DNA of 64,000 bases from Arabidopsis thaliana (Eukaryota > Streptophyta > Magnoliopsida > Brassicales > Brassicaceae): contig NC_003075.7 in the NCBI RefSeq assembly GCF_000001735.4, positions 13,207,001 through 13,271,000 on the forward strand. The letters are read 5' to 3'. The notes under the pieces were generated by a model that saw nothing but the letters and a program-made list of their open reading frames with translations, was not told the DNA's origin and did not search any database. Both the position numbers and the translations under genes were made by a program. Positions 25,712 through 36,218 of this stretch are shown one piece after another. The first letter of the stretch is position 1. Each line of letters begins with the position of its first letter.

Positions 25712-28502
25712 ATGAGCAACGACAAGGATAGCTTCAACGTCTCCGATCTTACTGCTGGTAAAATACTCCTACTCACGATTACTCTTATCTCTTTCTCCGC
25801 CTCTTAAGCCAGAGCTGCTTTAACCCTAATTTCCTCTGTTATCTGACTGGTGTTCCTTTTGTTTACTGTTTTTTTGCAGCTCTTAAGGACGAGGATCGAG
25901 CTGGCCTTGTCAATGCTCTAAAGGTGAGTTTTTTTCCCCTTCTGTAAACTGTCCCGTGAGCATTTGCTATTGAAAGATATGGAGGATGTTGAGTTACTTT
26001 CCTCTGATTGTTTAGATACTATAAGCCGTGTCTTGGTGTTTAGTGTTTTGGTTTCAATGTCATTCTTCTAGTACAATGATAGTTTATGAGTTGTTAATAC
26101 ATTGTTATTAATTCACAGAACAAGCTGCAGAATCTGGCTGGTCAGCGTTCTGATGTGCTCGAGAATCTGACTCCCAATGTGAGAAAGCGCGTTGATGCCT
26201 TGAGGGATATACAGGTTAGCGAAATTTCTTTCACATTTTACCAAACTATGTGTGCTATATATCGTTTAATGGGGTTTGTTTTGTTTTGTGTGAGTTTTCT
26301 CCCTGCTTATCTGAATTTAAAGTTTCAAAAGTAAGGTGTTGCGTTTTGATTACTGATGACTTCTTTCCACGCAGAGCCAACATGATGAACTAGAGGCAAA
26401 ATTCCGTGAGGAGAGAGCTATTCTTGAAGCCAAGTATCAAACGCTGTATCAGCCTTTGTATGTCAAGGTAATTGTTAATGAGAAAGTTTTACAAACCATT
26501 TTACTAAACTCAATGTAGATCTGTGTATACTCTTTTTGCTTATGTTTACTTATCTGCAGCAGTGTTAGTTTTCTATGTGCATCTTAATGAATTCTACTTG
26601 GTATCTTGTAATGGCACAGCGTTATGAGATTGTGAATGGCACTACTGAAGTTGAACTGGCTCCAGAGGATGATACCAAGGTGGACCAAGGAGAGGAGAAA
26701 ACTGCAGAAGGTAACTTCATGAGCACTATGTCTTCTTTGTTTGTTGTTAATCTTTTTGGAAAGACAAAAACAATTTAACATTTTTCTCTGTTTTTCATTG
26801 CAGAGAAAGGAGTTCCAAGTTTCTGGCTGACAGCTCTGAAAAATAACGATGTTATTTCCGAGGAGGTAGCCTATATGCAGTTTTGGTGTTCGTTTTATAA
26901 ACACTCCAATCATAACCATGGAATATGAGCATAACTTATTGTCATTTATGTCAGGTCACAGAGCGTGATGAAGGGGCTCTCAAATATCTTAAAGATATTA
27001 AGTGGTGCAAGATTGAAGAGCCTAAAGGATTCAAACTTGAGTTTTTCTTTGACACGAATCCGTATTTTAAGAACACTGTCTTGACAAAGTCTTATCATAT
27101 GATTGATGAAGATGAGCCACTGCTTGAGAAGGCTATGGGGTAACTACTTATACTCTCTTGCAATTGTTGTATACTTTTAAGTATATTCTGCTTATTAGCT
27201 GATTGCATTGAGCTGCTTATTTTTTTTCTTCGCTTATATTGCAAATGGATTCTTATTCTTTCACCATTCATTTTCAGGACAGAAATTGATTGGTATCCTG
27301 GAAAGTGTCTAACTCAGAAGATTCTCAAGAAGAAGCCTAAGAAAGGTTCAAAGAATACTAAACCAATCACCAAACTCGAAGATTGTGAAAGCTTCTTCAA
27401 CTTCTTTAGTCCTCCAGAAGTTCCGGATGAAGATGAAGATATCGACGAGGAAAGAGTAAGATAACGATTGTTAGAAAAACCTGTCATCATTTAGTTAATG
27501 TATTTAGTAACTCTTTCTCGTTCTTTGATGCAGGCTGAGGATCTTCAAAACCTGATGGAACAAGATTATGACATCGGGTTCGTCTTTTTCTAAACACACT
27601 TTCTCTGTTGATTTTATGGGTTTGCTTTTGAGTCATGGGACTACTTTATCACTGCAATCAAGGTGGTTACCCTTTCATTATTATCTGATCACAAGTACTT
27701 TTTACTTTCTGCAGATCTACTATTCGGGAAAAGATTATTCCTCGTGCTGTCTCATGGTTTACTGGTGAGGCTATGGAAGCAGAGGATTTTGAAATAGATG
27801 ACGATGAGGAAGATGACATTGATGAGGATGAAGATGAGGAAGACGAAGAGGATGAGGAGGACGATGATGATGAGGATGAAGAAGAAAGCAAGACCAAAAA
27901 GAAGGTATAAAGTGCCCCAAGTATAGTTGTTTCTTTTTTTTTTTTTTTTCTTCATGCCACGTTAGTTTTTTACTAATCCTTTGAAATCGCTTAATATTTT
28001 TTTTTGCAGCCATCAATCGGCAACAAGGTATGTAACCTTTCAGAACTAAAGTTTATTTGATTTTGGAACTCCAACATTCAAATAACCAAACACAAGAAGT
28101 TTCAGGCTGAGCATTGTGATGAAAATAGAAATTAATATCGGAAATGTAGGCTCTAGAGGCCCATGAATCATACAGATTGCTGAAAGTAACTGAGCAATCC
28201 TAAAAAGTATGAATCAGTAAATAGGTAGTTACGTAGAAGACTCTGAGAAGGATACATGAATGACACAGCAGAGACTAAACAAGCTCTTTAATCATGGCAT
28301 GGGCAGTACGAGATAGAACCATTCTCATGAATTCATTTTATTACTATAGTAGCAAACTAGCAATCAGTGTCTATGTTTGTGATAAATGTGAGAATCATCT
28401 GCTTAATTTTTTTTTCCTCTTGGACTGCAGAAGGGAGGGAGATCTCAGATAGTTGGTGAAGGTAAACAAGATGAGAGGCCACCCGAATGCAAGCAACAGT
28501 AA
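25712..28502 (+). CDS. NAP1;1: Nucleosome assembly protein NAP1;1
   Basis: Twelve exons: 25712-25757, 25880-25923, 26119-26214, 26375-26467, 26620-26710, 26804-26865, 26955-27139, 27278-27455, 27534-27577, 27715-27904, 28010-28027, 28431-28502, giving 372 residues as in NAP1;1. Residues about 25-300 form the NAP domain: a long N-terminal dimerisation helix, then the alpha/beta earmuff region with [21 protein letters not shown] long Asp/Glu tract in exon 10 is the histone-binding acidic tail. The protein ends in CKQQ, a CaaX-type prenylation box; farnesylation of plant NAP1 is known. Role: H2A/H2B chaperone in nucleosome assembly, homologous recombination and cell proliferation versus expansion. 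The 18-nt exon 11 and the 403-bp intron before the last exon mean that retention or skipping would alter the CaaX end. Confidence 0.97.
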
Positions 28503-29444
28503 TCTTTTACTACGCTCTACCAGACATAAAAGGATTGCGTGAAAATATAATTCAGGTCATTCTCTGTTCATCAAGAATGAGGATTGAGAAAAGGTTTTGG
28601 GATTTTTAAAAGTGAAATTCATCTTGTAGGAGTTTCGTTCGTTTTTCTATTGGTGTGTTTATTTTCTCTAAAGCACTTTAATAATATACCTTGGTATTTA
28701 ATTTATGAATCAAGCATCATCATCCCTAGTCTCTGCATTCACTACTTCATCCCCTACCTAAACTTTGTCGACGAAAGAGATTTTAATAACCATTTAGATA
28801 GTAATGGGTAGTGGGAATGATCATTATTCTTTTGTTCACCGTCCTTTGATTTTCAATGGTAACCATTTTGTTGTGTAAGACTACAAAAGATGAATAATTG
28901 GACTATGACCATATTATATTAGTCAAGTCTAAATCGGTCGAAATCAGTTCACCTTTAAGATGAGTAATTTGACTAAATGCCTCCGCTTGTTCAACACTAA
29001 TTATAATTTAAATTATTGTAGAAGGAAAACACAAAGAAAGTGAGGTTCCGAACATCCACAATTTGGACTAATCACATACTACTTAAGAAGTTTAATGCAT
29101 CATTAGAGCTAAATGAGGGGAAAAAAAAGCTAGCTAAATAAACTTGAGACACTTGTTTGTGTTTGGTGTTATGAAAAACAAACTCAAAAGTCGCAACACT
29201 GTTTGGTAAATTGGAGACATGCGAAGAGGGGACCGCTTCGTTACCATTCAGAGTATTTGACGTAATATATTCCGTTTTAAGAAACCTATCTAGTTTCCAA
29301 GAAATTTACTAATAAAGGTGCTTGAGAAAGACCGTTGTTGATGATACGTTTTTTTATTTGCTAATGAAACGATTCGGTCGTTGTTTCTTGAAATTCCACT
29401 GTTATTAGACTCTTGACTCTGTTTTGTTTCCCGCCGATCTCGTG
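28503..29444. other. Intergenic region between NAP1;1 and NPR2
   Basis: Both flanking genes are on the plus strand. The first few hundred bases probably include the NAP1;1 3' UTR. A TTGACGT motif lies near 29257, about 190 bp upstream of NPR2; TGACG cores bind TGA factors, the partners of NPR proteins, but this is one match in AT-rich DNA. No ORF was judged real. Confidence 0.45.
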
Positions 29445-31487
29445 ATGATGGCCACCACCACCACCACCACCACCGCTAGATTCTCTGATTCATACGAGTT
29501 CAGCAACACAAGCGGCAATAGCTTCTTCGCCGCCGAGTCATCTCTTGATTATCCGACGGAATTTCTCACGCCACCGGAGGTATCAGCTCTTAAACTTCTG
29601 TCTAACTGCCTCGAGTCTGTTTTCGACTCGCCGGAGACGTTCTACAGCGATGCTAAGCTAGTTCTCGCCGGCGGCCGGGAAGTTTCTTTTCACCGTTGTA
29701 TTCTTTCCGCGAGAATTCCTGTCTTCAAAAGCGCTTTAGCCACCGTGAAGGAACAAAAATCCTCCACCACCGTGAAGCTCCAGCTGAAAGAGATCGCCAG
29801 AGATTACGAAGTCGGCTTTGACTCGGTTGTGGCGGTTTTGGCGTATGTTTACAGCGGCAGAGTGAGGTCCCCGCCGAAGGGAGCTTCTGCTTGCGTAGAC
29901 GACGATTGTTGCCACGTGGCTTGCCGGTCAAAGGTGGATTTCATGGTGGAGGTTCTTTATCTGTCTTTCGTTTTCCAGATTCAAGAATTAGTTACTCTGT
30001 ATGAGGTAAAACACAATCCACTAAATTCTCATTGACTCATAACATCATCTTAAGTCTCCTCTGTTTTCATTTCAGAGGCAGTTCTTGGAAATTGTAGACA
30101 AAGTTGTAGTCGAAGACATCTTGGTTATATTCAAGCTTGATACTCTATGTGGTACAACATACAAGAAGCTTTTGGATAGATGCATAGAAATTATCGTGAA
30201 GTCTGATATAGAACTAGTTAGTCTTGAGAAGTCTTTACCTCAACACATTTTCAAGCAAATCATAGACATCCGCGAAGCGCTCTGTCTAGAGCCACCTAAA
30301 CTAGAAAGGCATGTCAAGAACATATACAAGGCGCTAGACTCAGATGATGTTGAGCTTGTCAAGATGCTTTTGCTAGAAGGACACACCAATCTCGATGAGG
30401 CGTATGCTCTTCATTTTGCTATCGCTCACTGCGCTGTGAAGACCGCGTATGATCTCCTCGAGCTTGAGCTTGCGGATGTTAACCTTAGAAATCCGAGGGG
30501 ATACACTGTGCTTCATGTTGCTGCGATGCGGAAGGAGCCGAAGTTGATAATATCTTTGTTAATGAAAGGGGCAAATATTTTAGACACAACATTGGATGGT
30601 AGAACCGCTTTAGTGATTGTAAAACGACTCACTAAAGCGGATGACTACAAAACTAGTACGGAGGACGGTACGCCTTCTCTGAAAGGCGGATTATGCATAG
30701 AGGTACTTGAGCATGAACAAAAACTAGAATATTTGTCGCCTATAGAGGCTTCACTTTCTCTTCCAGTAACTCCAGAGGAGTTGAGGATGAGGTTGCTCTA
30801 TTATGAAAACCGAGGTATGCTTTCTTCCTTCACTTGAATATCGAATTTCGGGTAGGAAAATGAGTGGAACTAATGATAACGATGGTCTATACTTTTCAGT
30901 TGCACTTGCTCGACTTCTCTTTCCAGTGGAAACTGAAACTGTACAGGGTATTGCCAAATTGGAGGAAACATGCGAGTTTACAGCTTCTAGTCTCGAGCCT
31001 GATCATCACATTGGTGAAAAGCGGACATCACTAGACCTAAATATGGCGCCGTTCCAAATCCATGAGAAGCATTTGAGTAGACTAAGAGCACTTTGTAAAA
31101 CCGGTATGGATTGATTCTTATATGTCATCTCTTTTCTAGCCAACAAAGAAATGATGTTTAGAACTTTATTTTGTTGTATCTTCAGTGGAACTGGGGAAAC
31201 GCTACTTCAAACGATGTTCGCTTGATCACTTTATGGATACTGAGGACTTGAATCATCTTGCTAGCGTAGAAGAAGATACTCCTGAGAAACGGCTACAAAA
31301 GAAGCAAAGGTACATGGAACTACAAGAGACTCTGATGAAGACCTTTAGTGAGGACAAGGAGGAATGTGGAAAGTCTTCCACACCGAAACCAACCTCTGCG
31401 GTGAGGTCTAATAGAAAACTCTCTCACCGGCGCCTAAAAGTGGACAAACGGGATTTTTTGAAACGACCTTACGGGAACGGGGATTAA
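29445..31487 (+). CDS. NPR2: NPR1-like protein NPR2 (BTB-ankyrin, salicylic-acid pathway)
   Basis: Four exons: 29445-30005, 30076-30814, 30900-31103, 31186-31487. Two ATGs lie side by side at 29445 and 29448; the second gives the 600 residues I recall for NPR2, the first one more. Order: Thr repeat near the N-terminus, BTB/POZ domain (about 60-195) with the C2HC-like CxxxxCCHVAC cluster, ankyrin repeats (about 265-370), then the NPR1-like C-terminal domain with a basic tail. A DLNMAP sequence fits the EAR-type pattern DLNxxP. Closest to NPR1 within the family by four-exon layout and sequence. Known: NPR proteins bind salicylic acid and TGA factors and act as co-activators or co-repressors in systemic acquired resistance; NPR2 partly substitutes for NPR1. 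Confidence 0.96.
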
Positions 31488-33402
31488 GGAATGGGAAATC
31501 ATATTCCATTTCACTCCCACAACTAAAAATGATGTATGTCCTATATCATGATGTTTCGTGAGTTTCAAATAAATTGAAACGTACATATATCAGTTTTTCA
31601 TCTACGTGACTGCGTTGTATAGTTTTCGTTCTTCACTTAGCATCATGTGTATTCTAGCTCCAAGTGCGTTTCAAACAAATATAGTTATTTTTAGCCAATT
31701 ATATATACGGTTGTGATCAGCTTGTTCACTCAAGAGATTATTTTAGTGGTGATCTTTCATTTCCTTCTAATAAATGACGACTTTGTTCATAAAGTTTGAG
31801 TGTTAATGAGAAAAAGGCTTCATGTGTTTTAAAAATCTAAATAGCATAATGTATGTTAAACTCCTACAATTACTTTCGAGGCTGGTCATTCCTTCAGAAT
31901 ATCATCGGACCATTCCTCTGTTCGACCACAAAACCGAATAAGACAAAACTATATGAGACTCTCTAACTCAGAGAGAGACTCTCTAACTCAGAGATTCTCT
32001 AACTCAGAGAGAGACTCGACCCATGTGACACTCACGTGACTTTTAAATTCCCTTCCCGTGAAGTGATCCGTGAACCCCATTCTTCAAAACTTAGGACAGA
32101 GACAAAACCCTTTAACGGGTTCTAACTATGGTCTATGGCTGCAACTACCGACAGCCGAATGCAAGGAGCATCAAGTACAACTGATTTTGAATCTCAGAGA
32201 GAAAAGACAGTGTCACTTTTCTATTTGACACTTGTCAATTTTCTATTTGAAATTAAATTAGGGTTTGGATAGTACTCCTTTCACACTGGAATGAAGTTTT
32301 AACAAAGATTTTCCACACAAAAAAAAAGCATTGGTGGGGAACCGGTGACGGAGTACCTTCCTGTGTCGGGCTTTAACAACCAATATTTTTTGCAAATTAG
32401 ATTGCCCAGCCATCTAGGTCACACACCATCAAATGTCATGAATGATATATTGTCGTGAAGCTATGATTATCTTTAGCTTATTTACTCTATTATCTTGTAC
32501 GTTCATACAACCATTCATATATAATCTTTCTCAAAGAAAAAAAAAAAGATAAAGGAGGCATGTCACCTGAAACATATTGGTCATAGCATAATTTGCATTG
32601 TTAGAAAACAATAATCGTATAACAACTCTTTCTAAATTGAGATATTTCATACTTACCCACACTCTTGAAAAATATATGTACGAAAAATATCTTCGTCGAC
32701 CGTGATTAGACAGCTAGTCATATCTCAAATTATTCCTTTTATTAGTTTCTTGCTTTAAACAAACTTCATCATAATAACTGAAGAATTCTTGTAATTATCT
32801 ACTCACCAGATATTTTTTGAGATGATTAATAGCTTCATAATGTATATATGTTGATATAAGCACGTTTCATGAGATTGAGAACCGTCGTTGTCATTAGTGG
32901 TTCAATAAATAGTAAACTGATATCAACTCCATACCATAAGAAGTAACAGATAGACCAATAAATCCAGTTGACATTAACAAATATTACTGTTCTTAATCAG
33001 AACAATTTAGTAATTAAACAAACATTAATATTACTAGAATCTGACGAGAGAAGTATCGATGAATGTTTTTCTTCTGTCGCAATTATCGATGAATGTTCGA
33101 TTTAAAGAAAATAATATTATTAGAAATACTTTTTTCCACGTAAAAACAGCATAAAAACTACTTTTACCATCGAGTAAAAACAAAAAAGTGCAGTGGAACT
33201 CATACGTCCAGATCCAGCAATTACGCACACGACACAAACTAGTTTTGTCATCCAGTCATCACCAAATCTAGAACACAAACTAGAAAATACGTATCGTAAA
33301 TGACCTAAACGCCATTCAGATTCAGGGGTATTTACCACGAAAGTACAAATTGGAAAGCGAGGGAAAGACGATTCCGACAAAGGGTAAAAGCGTAATCTTC
33401 AC
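31488..33402. other. Intergenic region between NPR2 and the DUF761 gene
   Basis: The genes converge here. A short tandem repeat is at 31955-32010. Around 32000-32200 the composition is less AT-rich, but no frame longer than about 30 codons looks coding. 32400-33100 is AT-rich. The last 100 bp before 33403 probably hold the 3' UTR of the minus-strand gene. Confidence 0.45.
31955..32010. repeat. 20-bp tandem repeat, 2.8 copies
   Basis: GAGACTCTCTAACTCAGAGA occurs at 31955-31974 and again, unchanged, at 31975-31994. A third copy lacking its first four bases fills 31995-32010, and GAGACTC begins once more after it. The unit is itself partly palindromic (CTCT..AGAG). It is probably replication slippage. 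Confidence 0.85.
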
Positions 33403-34263
33403 TTAATCGTTCTTGAGCATCTCTCTGTACCTTAGAAACGAATCTAGCCTCTGTAGCTTAAGCTGTTGCTTAAACTTGTTGATGAAATTTGAAGCTTTAT
33501 CGTCGACACCTTCTTCTCCTCCGTCTCCTATCGACGTCGTTCTCTCAACTCTCATCGTCTCCGGCCTTCTCTTCTCCACGGCCTCAACTGTCTCCTCCTC
33601 TTCCCGGCCGATGTGTCTCTCGCTAGCAGATTTCATCATCTTCTTTGTAGCTTTCTTCTTCTTCTTCGTCGCCGGTTTACTCGACTCCGACTTCGTCCTC
33701 GTATGTGTTTGCACTTCTGGTGTTGGATCTGGGTCGGATCTGTATAAAGAAGGAAGCTTTATGGATTTCACCCGCTGCAAGAGTGATGGAGCTCCGAATC
33801 TAGGTTCGGTCGTGACGTCATCCTCCGGGATCTTGTCGATCGGGTCGACCCGGTTAGTCTCGTCGGGTTGGGTCATGAGCTCGTAAGCAGCGTAATCTCC
33901 TTCAGAATTGTGTTGTGGGAACTTGAAGTAAGGCATGTTGATGGATTTGACCCGTTGCAAGAGAGAAGGAGGTGGGTTCGGGTTAGGATCCGACCCGGAG
34001 TAGTGGATCTCGGATTCTGGTGAAGGAGAATTGTACAGATGGAAGTTGATGGACTTTACTCTGTCTATGAGCGAAGGAGGTCTGCCAAACCGTGCCTGAT
34101 TTTGGTCATGACCCGACGACCCGTAACCATCTTGATGTTGGTTGTGTTTTCTTGAACAGGAACTGAACCGGTTGGTGATGAAAATGGTGGCGATCGTGAA
34201 ATTGAGGAGGAGGAAGAGAGTCGTCGGAGTTAACCAGTTGGTCAAGCTTGTGAGTAGCTCCAT
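33403..34263 (-). CDS. DUF4408/DUF761 plant protein (cotton-fibre-expressed type)
   Basis: Single-exon minus-strand ORF of 286 residues from a true ATG at 34263. The N-terminus (about 1-33) is a hydrophobic DUF4408-type segment, LTNWLTPTTLFLLLNFTIAT. The middle is Ser/Pro-rich and holds three copies of a short motif of the form SLLQRVKSI (SLIDRVKSINF, SLLQRVKSINM, SLLQRVKSIKL). A lysine-rich stretch (TKKKKKATKKMMKSASERHIG) precedes the C-terminal DUF761 motif INKFKQQLKLQRLDSFLRY. Known of the family: widespread in plants, many members induced by stress or hormones, molecular function unknown. The gene would correspond to AT4G26130. A membrane-anchored or signal-anchored protein is inferred from the first 33 residues. 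Confidence 0.88.
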   Translation of the reverse strand: MELLTSLTNWLTPTTLFLLLNFTIATIFITNRFSSCSRKHNQHQDGYGSSGHDQNQARFGRPPSLIDRVKSINFHLYNSPSPESEIHYSGSDPNPNPPPSLLQRVKSINMPYFKFPQHNSEGDYAAYELMTQPDETNRVDPIDKIPEDDVTTEPRFGAPSLLQRVKSIKLPSLYRSDPDPTPEVQTHTRTKSESSKPATKKKKKATKKMMKSASERHIGREEEETVEAVEKRRPETMRVERTTSIGDGGEEGVDDKASNFINKFKQQLKLQRLDSFLRYREMLKND

Positions 34264-36218
34264 TGTTGTTTTTGTGTGTCGTAGAGTGAAGAATGAAGTA
34301 GTGGATAATATTTATATTAGAGATATTTTTTGTCTTGGTTAATCATTAATGACCCTTGCGTTAGATTTGTTGTATGGGTCTTTGTTTTTTTTTCATATGG
34401 TTTTATTTATCAATTTGTCTTTCTATATTGATTGTTTTCTAACAAAGTCAGAAATTAAACAGTACATATGTTTTGGTCTTAACGTAATTATCAGTTAAAT
34501 AGTCCTTGTAGTTGTGGTTTTGTTTAGTATTTGTGACTTGTGTAGAGAAGATCATCCATTTGAAATAGTTACATCTATTTCTGACAGGCTACAAAACTCT
34601 TACATTATTGACCTCATTGAACCAAGGTTTAAATCTGTATTTTAACCCCGTGACTCTATTGTCTCATCGGCTCATAATCATCTTCTTCCCTGAGCCCACA
34701 TTTTTCTTTTGATAATCGTACAGTTTTCTAACATCACATTCCTTGAGCTTTTTATTCTATTTCAAAAATAGCTTACTTTTACATAAATCATTCATTACAT
34801 TTTTTTTTTCTTTCTCATTCCTTGAGCTTTTTATTCATATTGTCTTTACACTTTTAGTTTCTCTTTTCAAAGGTTTTCAACTTTAAATACTACTTGCATT
34901 TGCAAAGTAAAATTGGCTAAGTGATTGTCATTTAATTTTTTAATGTGTCATTTTATTTGAATTATATTATATATGTCAATGAAAAACAGGTGGGAGAAAT
35001 AAATAAATAAAAAGACACAAAAGAGGAAAACACAAACAAAAAAGATTTAGAAAAGAAAAGAAAGTGAAGAAAGTGAAGGAAAAAAAAGAAAGCAACAGAG
35101 AAATTTGTCTTCTACACATGGATGCAGCTCTTCAAGTGGAGGAGAGGATCTTCAATCTCTTTAATCTTTCCACAAAGTCAAGTTGGGATTAAAGAAACCA
35201 CATCGTGATCAATCAACTTGAAGCATTACTTAGCTTGTGTGGGTGGTCAAACGATTAAAATAATATCACAACTCGTTTTGAGTCGTATAGTAAATTTATA
35301 ATATCACATTTGTTTGAGTCGTTTAGTAGCTAATTTTTGAAATGAAGATATCATTAACGACAAAAGTTGCTGACTATGAAAATGCACAAAGAGACCAAGA
35401 ACACTGCTAATAAATGTCCACTAATGATATTTCTGAAAGTGACCAAGAATACTTTATTGCCCATCAACGAGATTGTTAGTACTAGTATCGTAGATAAGAA
35501 CAATAAGTTTCTTTATTTAGAATTTCCGGAATAAGCTTGGAGATGCTATTTTCAGAACTCATTTATGACCATCTTCATGCAATAAACCGTATCGTCGTTG
35601 TAGTCCAAAGTCAACCGTAAAACGGTAGCTTTCCCTTTTATATGGGCTTTATTGTAGGAGGTCCAAAGGCCCAATAGATTTCTGATAGTAAAAAAGAGAG
35701 CAATGTGGTCTCGGAGCATTATCGTTTCTCTGACTCTGCTGGACATCAGCGATGATTCTGGAGTTGAGCTTTTGGTCTTATCTGCTTCAAGGTACTTCAG
35801 CTCAGTGTTTTTCTATTGATTTTGTAAAGTTTCTTATTGATTTTTTCTATTTGATTATTGAATATTTGGTGGAGACAATTTATCGTGTCTTATGATCTTT
35901 AAATCAACTACTGTAGTGTACTTAGAATTAGATATCACAGTGTTTAAGCATTTACAAAACTTAGAGATGAAGTTAGAGCAGACAATGAAAATGGAATTCA
36001 AAAGCTTTGTTTTTTTATTAGTCTGTAAAATACATTATACACTTGTAGACTTGTAGTATATTTATAGGCAAGATAGAGATAATTTTCATCTATATGAGCC
36101 AATAATTCCCAGTTTATATGTACATTTATATCTGTATTCTATCAATGACTTGCAGAGAGCCTTAAATTTGTCACAAAGAAACAGATTTTATCCTGAAAAA
36201 AATGGAGTCAGAAAGCTA
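34264..36218. other. Intergenic region with site II motifs and a small ORF
   Basis: The upstream region of the DUF761 gene (to about 35000) is AT-rich. Purine-rich repeats (AAAGAAA-type) lie at about 35000-35110. Around 35640-35680 two site II motifs occur (TGGGCT at 35643-35648 and GGCCCA at about 35667-35672), followed by GC-richer sequence to 35800. A minus-strand ATG ORF of 64 codons (35746-35552) and a plus-strand ATG at 35703 leading to a GT donor are both present; neither is recognised. The 3' UTR of BGAL12 probably lies at about 36000-36218. Confidence 0.45.

Noticed and set aside
27667..27955. Minus-strand Ser-rich and hydrophobic ORFs across NAP1;1 exon 10
   Set aside because: They are antisense shadows of the GAT/GAG acidic tract and have no independent support.
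33413..33886. 157-codon plus-strand ORF
   Set aside because: It lies opposite the DUF761 gene, whose minus-strand frame has clear domains; the plus-strand product is Ser/Phe low-complexity.
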